The notes: a model not told the origin generated them from the sequence alone. A stretch of DNA of 64,000 nt from Winogradskyella ouciana (GCF_009709615.1 NZ_WJYA01000006.1:1-64000); one strand, 5' to 3'. Shown: positions 35,978-45,352, counted from the stretch's first letter. Numbers and translations: made by a program.

Positions 35978-37885
35978 CTACTTTATCATATCATAGCTAC
36001 GTTTAATAAAGTTCGTCAGCTCTTCACCTTTAAGTAGGCCTTGAGATAAACGTGCTAAGTCTAAACTTTGATTAATTAAACGCTCTTGTTTTTTTCGTGT
36101 TTTGGTATTTAAGATTTCGTTCACTAAATCGTGATTGGTGTTTACTACTAGATTATACATCTCTGGCATATTGCCCATACCAAACATACCACCTCCAGTT
36201 TGTTGCATCTCTTTCATACGACGCATAAACTCTGGTTGCGTAATCATAAATGGTGAGGCAGAACTATCCATAGCTTCTAATTGTACCATAAACTTTTCTG
36301 ATGGTACAACGTCTTTCAACAATTCATCTAACTTCGTTTTTTCCTCATCAGATAATTTTGAAATGGCAGTGTCTTCTTTTTTGATTAAGTTATCAATATG
36401 GTCTGCATCTACACGAGCAAATGATATATTTTCCTTAGAGGTTTCCAACTTTTGCATTAAATGACTCACAATTGGTGAATCTAATAACAATACCTCGTAA
36501 CCTTTGTCCTTGGCCGTCTGGATGTAGCTGTGTTGCTCATCTTTATTAGATGCGTATAGAATCACCATTTTATCATCCTTATCAGTTTGCTTCGCTTTAA
36601 TAGCATTTGTCAATTCTTCAAATGTATAATGCTTGCCATCAACCGTTGGGTATAGCGCGAATGCATCTGCTTTTTCAAAGAACTTTTCTTCAGACAACAT
36701 TCCGTATTCAATAACGATTTTAATGTCGTCCCATTTCTTTTCAAAATCCTCACGGTTATTGTTGAATAACGACTTCAACTTATCAGCAACCTTACGTGTA
36801 ATGTAAGATGAAATCTTCTTCACGTTTCCATCAGCTTGTAAGTAAGAACGCGATACATTCAATGGAATGTCTGGCGAATCAATCACACCTCTTAGCATCG
36901 TTAAGAATTCTGGTACAATACCTTCAACATTATCAGTTACGAATACTTGGTTTTGGTAAAGTTGAATTTTATCCTTTTGAATGTTGAGGTCATTCGTCAT
37001 TTTAGGGAAATACAGAATTCCGGTTAAGTTGAATGGATAATCTACATTTAAATGAATGTTGAATAATGGCTCTTCAAACTGCATTGGATAAAGCTCTCTA
37101 TAGAACTTTTTATAATCCTCGTCTTCTAAATCTGCAGGTTGCTTTGTCCAAGCCGGATCTGGATTGTTGATAATATCATCAACTGTAATTTTCTTATGAG
37201 GCTCGGTAGTTTCCTTGCCATCTTTATCCTTAGTGGTTTTTGGTGTAAAATCCGGATCATTGATTTCCTTAGTTCCGAATTTAATCGGAATAGGCATAAA
37301 CTTATTGTACTTAGTTAAAAGCTCACGGATTCTAGCTTCCTCTAGGAATTCTTGTTCATCTTCAGAAATATGGAGAATAATTTCCGTACCTCTTTCTTTC
37401 TTGTCTCCTTCTACTAAGGTAAACTCAGGCGAACCATCACAGGTCCAATGTGCTGCAGGTTCATCTTTGTAGGATTTAGTGATAATTTCAACTTTATCAG
37501 CTACCATAAAAGCAGAGTAGAACCCAAGACCGAAATGACCAATGATTCCAGCATCCTTACCAGCATCTTTGTACTTATCTAAAAACTCTTCAGCACCAGA
37601 GAAAGCAACTTGGTTGATGTATTTTTCAACCTCTTCAGCCGTCATACCAATACCTTGATCTATGATGTGAAGTTTTTTGCCTTCCTTGTCAATTTTCACC
37701 TCAATGATTGGGTTGCCATATTCTACTTTGGCTTCGCCAATACTGGTTAGATGCTTTAACTTTAGAGTTGCGTCTGTCGCATTACTAATCAGCTCGCGTA
37801 AAAAGATTTCGTGATCTGAGTATAAAAACTTTTTAATTAACGGAAAGATGTTCTCTACCGATACATTAATGTTTCCTTTTGCCAT
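35978..37885 (-). CDS. htpG: Molecular chaperone HtpG (Hsp90)
   Basis: The 635-residue protein has the Hsp90 N-terminal GHKL ATP site (FLRELISNATDATLKL, about 23-38; DQGIGMTAEEV, about 76; GHFGLGFYSAFMV, about 116), a middle domain (NVSRSYLQADG, about 345), and a C-terminal dimerisation part. Start MAKGNINVSVEN agrees with the family. It assists folding of client proteins under stress. It is monocistronic, with a 273-bp gap to the S9 peptidase. Confidence 0.96.
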   Translation of the reverse strand: MAKGNINVSVENIFPLIKKFLYSDHEIFLRELISNATDATLKLKHLTSIGEAKVEYGNPIIEVKIDKEGKKLHIIDQGIGMTAEEVEKYINQVAFSGAEEFLDKYKDAGKDAGIIGHFGLGFYSAFMVADKVEIITKSYKDEPAAHWTCDGSPEFTLVEGDKKERGTEIILHISEDEQEFLEEARIRELLTKYNKFMPIPIKFGTKEINDPDFTPKTTKDKDGKETTEPHKKITVDDIINNPDPAWTKQPADLEDEDYKKFYRELYPMQFEEPLFNIHLNVDYPFNLTGILYFPKMTNDLNIQKDKIQLYQNQVFVTDNVEGIVPEFLTMLRGVIDSPDIPLNVSRSYLQADGNVKKISSYITRKVADKLKSLFNNNREDFEKKWDDIKIVIEYGMLSEEKFFEKADAFALYPTVDGKHYTFEELTNAIKAKQTDKDDKMVILYASNKDEQHSYIQTAKDKGYEVLLLDSPIVSHLMQKLETSKENISFARVDADHIDNLIKKEDTAISKLSDEEKTKLDELLKDVVPSEKFMVQLEAMDSSASPFMITQPEFMRRMKEMQQTGGGMFGMGNMPEMYNLVVNTNHDLVNEILNTKTRKKQERLINQSLDLARLSQGLLKGEELTNFIKRSYDMIK

Positions 37886-38158
37886 GATAAAAATTTATTT
37901 TTAGTCTTTCCCATAAAAATGGGAATCTGTTTACATTGTGTTTTATTTCATTTAACCAATAGTCAAATAAAATACCAACTCAACAATTGTGACAAGATGA
38001 CATAAAAAAAGACTATCCAAAAACATTTCGGAACTGTCATTGCGAGGTACGAAGCAATCTCTAAAATTTTAGTTTCAAATTAAAAGATTACTTCACTGCG
38101 TTCGTAATGACGGTTGTATCTTATTTTTAGATAGTCTCTTCTATGACTTTTTAATCAT
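37886..38158. other. Intergenic region with a nested hairpin and dispersed repeat
   Basis: No gene. It contains the htpG promoter region and, at 38011-38136, an outer inverted repeat GACTATC...GATAGTC with a 76-bp dispersed repeat (38036-38111) sitting inside its loop. Confidence 0.6.
38036..38111. repeat. Dispersed inverted repeat GTCATTGCGAGG...CGTTCGTAATGAC
   Basis: The ends are inverted: GTCATTGCGAGGTACGAAGCAATCT and AGATTACTTCACTGCGTTCGTAATGAC, with about 25-bp imperfect arms and an AT-rich middle. This is a well-known type of dispersed palindrome in Bacteroidota. It is inserted inside the loop of a second hairpin. Confidence 0.8.
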
Positions 38159-40603
38159 TTAATTCTTTATCGTTTCTTCATTCTCAATTTTTTCTTCTTT
38201 CTTCTCTTTGTTTTTAACGTGCTTATCCAACCATTGGTCTTGTTCCCAAAGCATGTGCATTATGGATTCCTTAGCTCTATAGCCATGACTTTCTTTAGGA
38301 AGCATTACTAATCTTACAGGTGCTCCCAATCCTTTTAGTGCGTTAAAATAGCGTTCACTTTGCAATGGATAGGTACCGGAATTATTATCTGCCACACCAT
38401 GGATTAACAATAATGGTGTTTTCATTTTGTCAGCATGCATAAATGGTGACATGGTATAATAAGTTTCTGGCGAATCCCAATAGCTGCGCTCTTCACTTTG
38501 GAAACCAAATGGCGTTAATGTTCTGTTGTAAGCACCACTTCTGGCGATTCCGGCAGCAAACAAATTGGAATGCGATAACAAATTGGCTGTCATAAATGCG
38601 CCATAACTGTGACCGCCAACAGCTACTCGGTCTCTGTCAATATAATCTAATTTGTCAACAGCATCTATGGCCGCTTTTGCGTTAGCCACAAGTTGTTCTC
38701 TAAAAGTATCGTTAGGTTCATCCTCGCCTTCGCCAACGATTGGGAAAGCTGCATCATCTAAAACTACATAACCTTTAGTCACCCAGTAAATCGGTGAGCC
38801 CCAATATGGATAAACAAATTCATTAGGGTTAGCCGTACTTTGCCCAGCACTGGCTTTATCTTTGTATTCACGAGGGTAAGCCCAAAGAATCATTGGGTAT
38901 TTTTTACCTTCTTCATAATCTAACGGAAGATATAATGTGCCATCCAAGTCTAAACCATCATCTCGCTTGTAATTGATAACACGCTTATCGACATCCTCTA
39001 AACTTTTAAAAGGGTTTTCAAAATCCGTTATTGGTGTTAGGCTGTTCTTTTTAATATTTCTAATGTAATAATTCGGGTATTCGGTTTGGGATTCAATTCG
39101 AACTAAAATATCACCTGTTTTCATGTCAATGGCAGAATTTAAGCTTTCTAGCTTATCTGTATATTCTGATTGATACAAACGTTTAGTTTCACCTGTTTTA
39201 ATATTATATTCATCAATAAAAGGAAATTGACCTTCCTTACTATAACCAGGTCCCATTAAATAGAGGCTATTTCCATTTTTAGTTAATGTATAACGTCCAA
39301 ATTCATTTTTAGAACTCACAAAATCCCCAGGATTGCTATACACATCTTGGTAATTTCTATCCACAATAATTTTTGCTTCGTTTGATTTTGAAGGGTTAAA
39401 CAGATATTGCTTTGTGTTTCTGGTATTCCACCAGTAGTCATAAGCTATCGCTGTGTTATCATCTCCCCAAGAAATACCAGAGAAACGTTGTTTTGTTTTT
39501 AGCAATAGCTTTGGGTCACCTGTGAATGGTGCTTTTTGTTGATAGACGGCATCTCTGTACTCTACATCAACTTCTGGGTCACCTTTATCCAATGCTTCAG
39601 CCCAAACCAATGTTGCAGGTTGGTCTGCGCGCCAGTTTAAACTTCGTTTTCCCATTCGTGTTGCCATAAAACCTTTGGGGCGGACTTCATCCAAAGGTAC
39701 GGTGTTCACGGTTTTTACCACATTACCTTTGTTGTCGTAAATGGTCTGCTCGTAAGGAAATCTCGTATAAGTTACTAAATATGAGAACGGTCTGTCTATA
39801 GTGGTCACCATGACATAGTTACCGTCTGGTGAAAAACTTATACCACGATACATATCTGCTGGCAAGAAATCTTCAACATCTCCATTTATTGACACTTTTT
39901 TGATTGTAGAGCGTGCCAGTTGCTCAAAATTCTTTTCATCATTTGGTGTTTTTAATAAATCCTGATAGGTTCTGTTCTGCGCTTTTGCTCCATCACTTAC
40001 GGAAACCGTTGGTCCTGTTGGTACAGCAATAGCTGTGTCTATCAATGGTTTTCTGTCGCTTGGTAACATTTTTACCAAAAGATGCTCATTGTCCTTAAAC
40101 CAGTTGATGGTACTGCCCATATTGGCATTAACACTGGCATCTGTAAGCTTGGTGACTTTGGCGTCCTCGATGTTTAACACCCAAACTTCAACACCTTTAG
40201 AGGTAGTGTTTAAGCATGCTATCATGGTTTCGTCTGGCGACCAACTAAAACCTGAAAGCCTTGCGTTTTCAGGTAAGCCCATAACCTGTTTGGCCTCTTT
40301 GTCCGTGGTTTTCTTAACTTTTAAATTGGTGTAGTAATTGGTTCGGCTTCCAATATTGGTCACAGGATTGATACGCAAACCAGCGAGTCGCATTTCGGTT
40401 TCAGATAGTTCTGCTATGGATTTGTACTGATTGCGGTAGAGTAGCACCATGTGCTCTCCTTTACTGTCAATTAGTACTCCTGGTGCCAACTCTACGTCTG
40501 CCAGTTCTAAAATTTCTTCTGATGGTTGTTGATACGTTAAGCTTTGTTGCGCATAGCCATTTAATAAAAATAGTAATGCGAATAATTTGATGAATGATTT
40601 CAT
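38159..40603 (-). CDS. Prolyl-oligopeptidase family (S9) serine peptidase
   Basis: The 814-residue protein has a signal peptide (about 1-18, ...NGYAQ), a long N-terminal beta-propeller-like part (NARLSGFSWSPDETMIA, GISFSPDGNYVMV), and a C-terminal hydrolase domain with VAVGGHSYGAFMTANLL (nucleophile Ser about residue 667), LIHGVADNNSGT (Asp) and KESHGYR (His). It resembles secreted S9 glutamyl-endopeptidase-like peptidases of Flavobacteriia. It should be a periplasmic or secreted protein that degrades peptides. Its gene is divergent from fabH. Confidence 0.92.
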   Translation of the reverse strand: MKSFIKLFALLFLLNGYAQQSLTYQQPSEEILELADVELAPGVLIDSKGEHMVLLYRNQYKSIAELSETEMRLAGLRINPVTNIGSRTNYYTNLKVKKTTDKEAKQVMGLPENARLSGFSWSPDETMIACLNTTSKGVEVWVLNIEDAKVTKLTDASVNANMGSTINWFKDNEHLLVKMLPSDRKPLIDTAIAVPTGPTVSVSDGAKAQNRTYQDLLKTPNDEKNFEQLARSTIKKVSINGDVEDFLPADMYRGISFSPDGNYVMVTTIDRPFSYLVTYTRFPYEQTIYDNKGNVVKTVNTVPLDEVRPKGFMATRMGKRSLNWRADQPATLVWAEALDKGDPEVDVEYRDAVYQQKAPFTGDPKLLLKTKQRFSGISWGDDNTAIAYDYWWNTRNTKQYLFNPSKSNEAKIIVDRNYQDVYSNPGDFVSSKNEFGRYTLTKNGNSLYLMGPGYSKEGQFPFIDEYNIKTGETKRLYQSEYTDKLESLNSAIDMKTGDILVRIESQTEYPNYYIRNIKKNSLTPITDFENPFKSLEDVDKRVINYKRDDGLDLDGTLYLPLDYEEGKKYPMILWAYPREYKDKASAGQSTANPNEFVYPYWGSPIYWVTKGYVVLDDAAFPIVGEGEDEPNDTFREQLVANAKAAIDAVDKLDYIDRDRVAVGGHSYGAFMTANLLSHSNLFAAGIARSGAYNRTLTPFGFQSEERSYWDSPETYYTMSPFMHADKMKTPLLLIHGVADNNSGTYPLQSERYFNALKGLGAPVRLVMLPKESHGYRAKESIMHMLWEQDQWLDKHVKNKEKKEEKIENEETIKN

Positions 40604-40719
40604 GTTTTAAGAAAATTGATTAGCGCCTTGAAGATAAGGAAAAATGAAACCGGCAAATGTGATAGAGATGTTAAATTTATAGACTAATATTCTGAAAATT
40701 AGCTAAACAATTAAAGTAG

Positions 40720-40727
40720 TAAATTTG
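40720..40727 (+). promoter_or_regulatory. TAnnTTTG promoter element for fabH
   Basis: TAAATTTG, 31 bases before the fabH start. Confidence 0.5.
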
Positions 40728-40758
40728 TACTATATTTATCTATCTAATAAGATTTTCA

Positions 40759-41769
40759 ATGTACAATTCAAAAATAATAGGCCTAGGAAAGTATGTTCCT
40801 GATAATGTGGTAACTAATAACGATCTGTCTAAAATGATGGACACCAATGACGAGTGGATTACAGAACGCACAGGTATAAAGGAACGTCGTTGGGTAAAGG
40901 AAGGTGATGGAGATACCACAGCGACCATGGGAGTAAAGGCTGCAAAAATTGCCATAGAACGTGCTGGCATTGATAAGGACGATATTGATTTTATCATCTT
41001 CGCTACTTTGAGCCCAGATATGTATTTCCCTGGTCCTGGTGTGCAAGTACAACATGCCTTGGATATTAAAACCGTTGGCGCATTGGATGTACGTAACCAA
41101 TGCTCTGGTTTTGTTTATGCCATTTCCGTAGCTGATAATTTTATAAAAACAGGCATGTATAAAAACGTGTTGGTGATTGGTAGTGAACTGCATTCGCATG
41201 GTTTGGATAAAACCACTCGCGGACGCGGAGTTTCCGTAATTTTTGGTGATGGAGCAGGAGCAGCGGTGTTAACGCGAGAGCAAGACACCTCAAAAGGTAT
41301 ATTGTCCACACATCTGCACAGCCAAGGAGAGCATGCCGAAGAATTGGTGGTTAAAGCACCTGGTATGGGTACACGTTGGGTCACCGATATTATTGAGGAT
41401 GATAATAAAGATGACGAAAGCTATTTCCCATACATGAACGGCCAGTTTGTATTTAAAAATGCCGTAGTACGTTTTAGTGAGGTGATTATGGAAGGCTTAA
41501 TGCAAAATAATCTCAAAAAGGAAAATATTGATATGCTGATTCCGCACCAAGCGAATTTGCGTATTGCCCAATTTATACAGAAAAAATTCCAGCTATCGGA
41601 TGACCAGGTTTATAACAACATTATGCGCTATGGTAATACGACTGCAGCATCTATCCCTATTGCACTGACCGAAGCTTGGGAAGAGGGTAAAATAAAAGAA
41701 GGAGACACCGTTGTTTTGGCGGCTTTTGGTAGTGGCTTTACATGGGGAAGTGTGATTGTTAAGTGGTAA
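40759..41769 (+). CDS. fabH: 3-oxoacyl-ACP synthase III (FabH/KAS III)
   Basis: The 336-residue protein carries the thiolase-like triad of FabH: Cys115 in RNQCSGFVYA, His263 in IPHQANLR and Asn293 in YGNTTAAS. It condenses acetyl-CoA with malonyl-ACP to begin fatty-acid synthesis. Many Bacteroidota have more than one copy, and one with a DUF (thiolase-like) role cannot be excluded. The gene is alone; other fab genes are not adjacent, so this is likely an additional copy. Confidence 0.92.
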   Translation: MYNSKIIGLGKYVPDNVVTNNDLSKMMDTNDEWITERTGIKERRWVKEGDGDTTATMGVKAAKIAIERAGIDKDDIDFIIFATLSPDMYFPGPGVQVQHALDIKTVGALDVRNQCSGFVYAISVADNFIKTGMYKNVLVIGSELHSHGLDKTTRGRGVSVIFGDGAGAAVLTREQDTSKGILSTHLHSQGEHAEELVVKAPGMGTRWVTDIIEDDNKDDESYFPYMNGQFVFKNAVVRFSEVIMEGLMQNNLKKENIDMLIPHQANLRIAQFIQKKFQLSDDQVYNNIMRYGNTTAASIPIALTEAWEEGKIKEGDTVVLAAFGSGFTWGSVIVKW

Positions 41770-41850
41770 CTACTTAAACCGTTTATTCAGTTACCATTGT
41801 TCAATAAACCCTAATTTTTTGCTATTTTTAAAGTGTCTTTTTATCTACGA

Positions 41851-41870
41851 GTTGTACACAAGCTGAAAAA
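41851..41870 (+). repeat. Leader motif copy 1
   Basis: GTTGTACACAAGCTGAAAAA, 11 bp before the start at 41882. Related copies: 42570-42588 and 44195-44210. Confidence 0.5.
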
Positions 41871-41881
41871 ACCGAAAGTGA

Positions 41882-42442
41882 ATGATCAAATCTGAAATTT
41901 CTGAAATTGTTTCTAGTAAACACTTGAAATTAAGAAAATGGAAATTAATTGAGTATTATTCACCTACTATCCTCTTTTTGTTGATGTCTATTGGATATTT
42001 TATTTTCATTATCAAAGCCAAAATTGATAATAACACTATTACTCTTGATAAAATAATGTCTGACATAGGTTTTCCTATTGTCTCTCTGCTTTTTGCGATA
42101 ATATTGTTCGTCTTATACCGTAGAGAATTGAAATTTAAAACTATAGACTTAAAAGTCTCAAAAGGAGCTTTTCACAAAGCTATCGATTTCACTCAAATAG
42201 AGCTGAAATGGCTGATTTCTGAAAAGAATGATCAATATGTAATCGCTCACTCAAGAAACAATTATGGAGGTTCAGGAGAAACTATACGAATAATAAAAAA
42301 GCATAATCTAATTTTAATAAATAGTATTCACAATTCATTTAGTAATCCGCTTTCTGCAAGAAACAATGAAAATATAGAAGCTTTTAAGAAGATGCTAACA
42401 AAAGCCAGTGTACAACAAAGTACTGTGGTAAAAAACAAGTAA
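41882..42442 (+). CDS. Hypothetical two-helix membrane protein
   Basis: The 186-residue protein has two membrane segments (about 25-45 and 65-83) and a soluble C-terminal part with beta strands (about 90-170: KTIDLKVSKGAFHKAIDFTQIEL, GSGETIRIIKKHNLILI). The layout resembles PH-like membrane proteins of the kind found in small accessory loci, but no family is certain. First unit of the accessory patch. Confidence 0.65.
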   Translation: MIKSEISEIVSSKHLKLRKWKLIEYYSPTILFLLMSIGYFIFIIKAKIDNNTITLDKIMSDIGFPIVSLLFAIILFVLYRRELKFKTIDLKVSKGAFHKAIDFTQIELKWLISEKNDQYVIAHSRNNYGGSGETIRIIKKHNLILINSIHNSFSNPLSARNNENIEAFKKMLTKASVQQSTVVKNK

Positions 42443-42569
42443 AACCTCATTAATTTTTCACTAAGATGCTTTTATATCCTAATTGGAATTCCAAACCTTT
42501 TTGCTAAATTTATGGTTGTTGCAGAGTGATACTCGCCTACCATTTCGTAACGAAAACATAGCTGAGGCG

Positions 42570-42588
42570 GTTGTGCGCAAGCTAAAAT
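42570..42588 (+). repeat. Leader motif copy 2
   Basis: GTTGTGCGCAAGCTAAAAT, 24 bp before the start at 42613. In this gap TTCG taa CGAA and CGCC...GGCG can pair as well. Confidence 0.5.
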
Positions 42589-42612
42589 CTAACTAACATT
42601 AACAATAGTATT

Positions 42613-43077
42613 ATGAAAAAACTTATTGCTCTGCTGGTTTTAATCCTATCGAGCGGATTTGTATCAGGACAAGATAAGAATGAAATTTCCGTCAATTTCA
42701 ATCACATTGCTTTATCAGTCAAAGACTCTGACGAATCTGCCGAATTTTATAAAAATGTGCTCAATCTAAACGAAATTACCAATAGAACAATAATTGAAGG
42801 AATCAGATGGTTGTCGCTCGGAGAAGGAAAAGAATTGCATCTGATTTCCATTCTTAAGGATGAAATAAAGACGAATAAGGCAGTACACTTGGCTTTGACT
42901 ACATCTGACTTTGATTTATTAATTGCTAAACTGAAATCTATGAAAGTTGAATATAGTGACTGGCCCGGAAATGTGAATAAAATAAATGTTAGAGCTGACG
43001 GAATTAAGCAGGTCTTTTTTCAAGACCCAAATGGATATTGGATTGAAGTAAACAGTGTTGCAGAAAGTAACGATTAA
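42613..43077 (+). CDS. Secreted VOC/glyoxalase-fold protein
   Basis: The 154-residue protein has a signal peptide (about 1-20, ...SGFVSGQ) and one VOC (glyoxalase/bleomycin-resistance) domain: FNHIALSVKDSDESAEFYKNVLNL (about 29-52), the metal-ligand-type His and Glu positions in HIALSV, HLALTTSDFD, and FQDPNGYWIEVN near the end (Glu). VOC domains usually bind a metal and small substrates; the export signal is less usual. Substrate unknown. Confidence 0.85.
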   Translation: MKKLIALLVLILSSGFVSGQDKNEISVNFNHIALSVKDSDESAEFYKNVLNLNEITNRTIIEGIRWLSLGEGKELHLISILKDEIKTNKAVHLALTTSDFDLLIAKLKSMKVEYSDWPGNVNKINVRADGIKQVFFQDPNGYWIEVNSVAESND

Positions 43078-43134
43078 AAGCCTAAGCATAACAATCTATA
43101 AATATAATTGCGGTTTAGTGCTTAATCAAATGTC

Positions 43135-43192
43135 GTTGCGTGTTTCTACATATAAATTTCCTTCGGAAATTCCTCGTAAGTAAACTCGCAAC
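43135..43192 (+). repeat. Long imperfect hairpin in the accessory patch
   Basis: GTTGCGTGTTTCTAC (43135-43149) pairs with GTAAGTAAACTCGCAAC (43176-43192) with two bulges; the inside is AAATTTCC ttc GGAAATT (43154-43171). It is 41 bp before the next start. No good match to classical integron attC core sites was found. Confidence 0.6.
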
Positions 43193-43232
43193 CACTCATT
43201 GCCAAAACCATTACCAGCAACAATATAAACTT

Positions 43233-44144
43233 ATGAATACGTTTAAATTTTTGATATGTCTTTTAATTTTTACTTCGTGCAAAGAAGATAAAAAGGTAAT
43301 GCTACATGATGAGACACCATCATCAAACCAAGAAATTGCTTTTGTAACAGATAGAGACGGAAACTCTGAAGTCTACATAATGAATATAAATGGAGAGAAT
43401 CTGCGAAATATTACAAAAAATGACTCTCTAGACTTTAGTCCTTCTTGGTCTCGAGATGGACAAAGGCTTTATTTCTATTCAAAAAGAGATGGCAATGCAG
43501 AGATTTATACTGTAAAATCTGACGGAACTGATCTAACACGGTTAACAAATCATATAGCATCTGATGTACTTCCTAGGATTTCACCCGATGGAGAGACTAT
43601 TGTATTTATGAGTGATAGGGATTCTCTTTCTAGAAATATTTATCTAATGCACAAAGACGGTTCTAATATTAGACAATTAACAAAAAATACATCTTACGAA
43701 GAAAGTCCTAGTTGGTCTATGAATGGTGAAGAAATTATTTTTACAAGACAGTTGCGCGATTCATTGGATACGTCTCACGCTGCTAATGGAGAAATATTTA
43801 TAATTAACTCAGACGGCAGTAATGAGAGAAGGCTTACCAACAAAGTGGGGTATGATTCTGGAGCAAAATTTTCGCCCAATGGAAAACAAATCGCTTTTTA
43901 TGGTCTCAATGATAATAATTGGGATTTGTTTATAATGAATGCAGATGGAACAAATTTGTACAATCTTACCAATGATAGTATTGAGTGCTATTCGCCAGAT
44001 TGGTCAGCAGACGGAGAATGGCTTGTTTATACAGCAGGAAGTAAAGGAAATTACAATATTTGGAAAATTAACATCAATACAAAAGAACGGATTCAACTAA
44101 CGAACACTGATAGCAGAAATGAAAGTCCTGTTTGGAAAAAATAG
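43233..44144 (+). CDS. PD40/TolB-like beta-propeller lipoprotein
   Basis: The start at 43233 (MNTFKFLICLLIFTSCKED) gives 303 residues with a lipobox ending in FTSC (Cys16); a GTG at 43140 would add a leader without that property. Six WD40-like PD40 blades follow (IAFVTDRDGNSEVYIMNING, SWSRDGQRLYFYSKRDGNAEIY, ISPDGETIVFMSDRD...), as in TolB-like propellers. It should be an outer-membrane-anchored lipoprotein on the periplasmic or surface side; it probably binds ligands. Part of the accessory patch. Confidence 0.85.
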   Translation: MNTFKFLICLLIFTSCKEDKKVMLHDETPSSNQEIAFVTDRDGNSEVYIMNINGENLRNITKNDSLDFSPSWSRDGQRLYFYSKRDGNAEIYTVKSDGTDLTRLTNHIASDVLPRISPDGETIVFMSDRDSLSRNIYLMHKDGSNIRQLTKNTSYEESPSWSMNGEEIIFTRQLRDSLDTSHAANGEIFIINSDGSNERRLTNKVGYDSGAKFSPNGKQIAFYGLNDNNWDLFIMNADGTNLYNLTNDSIECYSPDWSADGEWLVYTAGSKGNYNIWKININTKERIQLTNTDSRNESPVWKK

Positions 44145-44194
44145 TAACGTGCTAACCTAGTGAAGGACGGAACGAAATTATACACTACATCATT

Positions 44195-44210
44195 TTGTAT
44201 GAGCTGAAAC
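44195..44210 (+). repeat. Leader motif copy 3 (degenerate)
   Basis: TTGTATGAGCTGAAAC, 20 bp before the start at 44231; similar to the copies at 41851 and 42570. Confidence 0.4.
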
Positions 44211-44230
44211 AACTCACTAAATAAACCAAT

Positions 44231-44713
44231 ATGAAAAAGATAAAATACAAGAACACTCTGTTTTTGCTTATAGCAATGGTAATGACTCTCTTTAGCAGTT
44301 GCGACCAAAATGTGACTGAAAAGAATGTAGAAATTAAACAGACCGATATGTCAACTCTTGAAAAAGAAATTGAATTACGCCTTCGGGAATATGAAAACCA
44401 TTTACGCAATGGAGATTCAATTGCACTTGGGAATATGTATATGGAAGATGCCGAAATTATCCCATCAACGGTTGGACGAGAAAATATCATTAAGGTTTTT
44501 GGAGGTATGATTCGAGATAGCATTACGGGTTCAAGATTTAAAACCACAAAATTGTGGGGAAATGACCAATTACTGGTGGAAGACGGAACTGGAATATGGG
44601 CTCATACAAACGGAACAGTAGTCGGTCGTGGAAGATATTTATTGGTTTGGCAAAAAGATAACGGAAATTGGAAAATATTGCGAGATACGTGGTTTCCTGA
44701 CAAAAAGAATTAA
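44231..44713 (+). CDS. NTF2/SnoaL-like (DUF4440-type) lipoprotein
   Basis: The 160-residue protein has a lipoprotein signal with FSSC (Cys24) and an NTF2-like cone: LEKEIELRLREYENHLRNGDSIALGNMYMEDAEIIPS (about 43-80), GRENIIKVFGGMI, and GRGRYLLVWQKDNGNWKILRDTW near the end. DUF4440-type proteins are small binding or catalytic units of uncertain function. Confidence 0.85.
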   Translation: MKKIKYKNTLFLLIAMVMTLFSSCDQNVTEKNVEIKQTDMSTLEKEIELRLREYENHLRNGDSIALGNMYMEDAEIIPSTVGRENIIKVFGGMIRDSITGSRFKTTKLWGNDQLLVEDGTGIWAHTNGTVVGRGRYLLVWQKDNGNWKILRDTWFPDKKN

Positions 44714-44778
44714 CTCAAACCATTTACATTACATAATTACGTTGATAACAGCCCATTAAAAATTAAACTCCAATAAAA

Positions 44779-45156
44779 ATGAAAGTTACACCTGAAAAGA
44801 ATGAACAAGTCGCCAATATGGTATTTGCTTCCATTTATCCACTGTATTTAAATCGACTGGAAAAAAATGGCAGAACAAAAGAAGAACTCAACCAAGTTAT
44901 AGAATGGTTAACAGGTTACGACGAAGAAAAATTGCAAAGCCTTATTGATGATAAAGTAACTTTTGGAACATTTTTTCAAAAAGCAAAAATACATCCTAAC
45001 GCTCACTTAATTAAAGGAGTGGTTTGTGGTTACCGTATTGAAGAAATAGAAGATGAATTTGAAATCTATAAACAATGCAGACGTATGGAAAAGCTGATTG
45101 ATGAATTGGCAAGAGGTCGTAAAATGGAAAAAATACTACGAGAAGAAAAAAAATAA
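44779..45156 (+). CDS. DUF2200 domain protein
   Basis: The 125-residue protein has the DUF2200 pattern across its length: VANMVFASIYPLYLNRLEKNGRTKEELNQVIEWLTGYDEE, TFGTFFQKA, and IKGVVCGYRIEEIED. It is cytoplasmic and of unknown function. Last gene of the accessory patch, ended by a strong terminator. Confidence 0.9.
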   Translation: MKVTPEKNEQVANMVFASIYPLYLNRLEKNGRTKEELNQVIEWLTGYDEEKLQSLIDDKVTFGTFFQKAKIHPNAHLIKGVVCGYRIEEIEDEFEIYKQCRRMEKLIDELARGRKMEKILREEKK

Positions 45157-45181
45157 AACTAGCGTTAGAGTCAACAAAAAA

Positions 45182-45213
45182 AAAGCCCAAACACAATGTC
45201 TGGGCTTTTTCAG
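45182..45213 (+). terminator. Terminator after the DUF2200 gene
   Basis: AAAGCCCA aacacaatgtc TGGGCTTTTT at 45183-45211. Confidence 0.8.
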
Positions 45214-45352
45214 CTATTAACCAACTTTAACTAACACTAAATTATAAAACAATTAGTTCTATAACCATTATTACTTAAAACTTATCTCACCTATTAGACG
45301 TAATACTTTCGGTTTTATTTCATGCCTTATTATATTTAACGCCTTTTTAACA

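Noticed and set aside
43140..43232. GTG start at 43140 for the PD40 lipoprotein
   Set aside because: It lies within the spacer hairpin and would hide the lipoprotein signal that starts at 43233.
41770..45156. A classical integron cassette array
   Set aside because: I found no convincing GTTRRRY/RYYYAAC core sites and no integrase, so I kept it as a cassette-like patch only.
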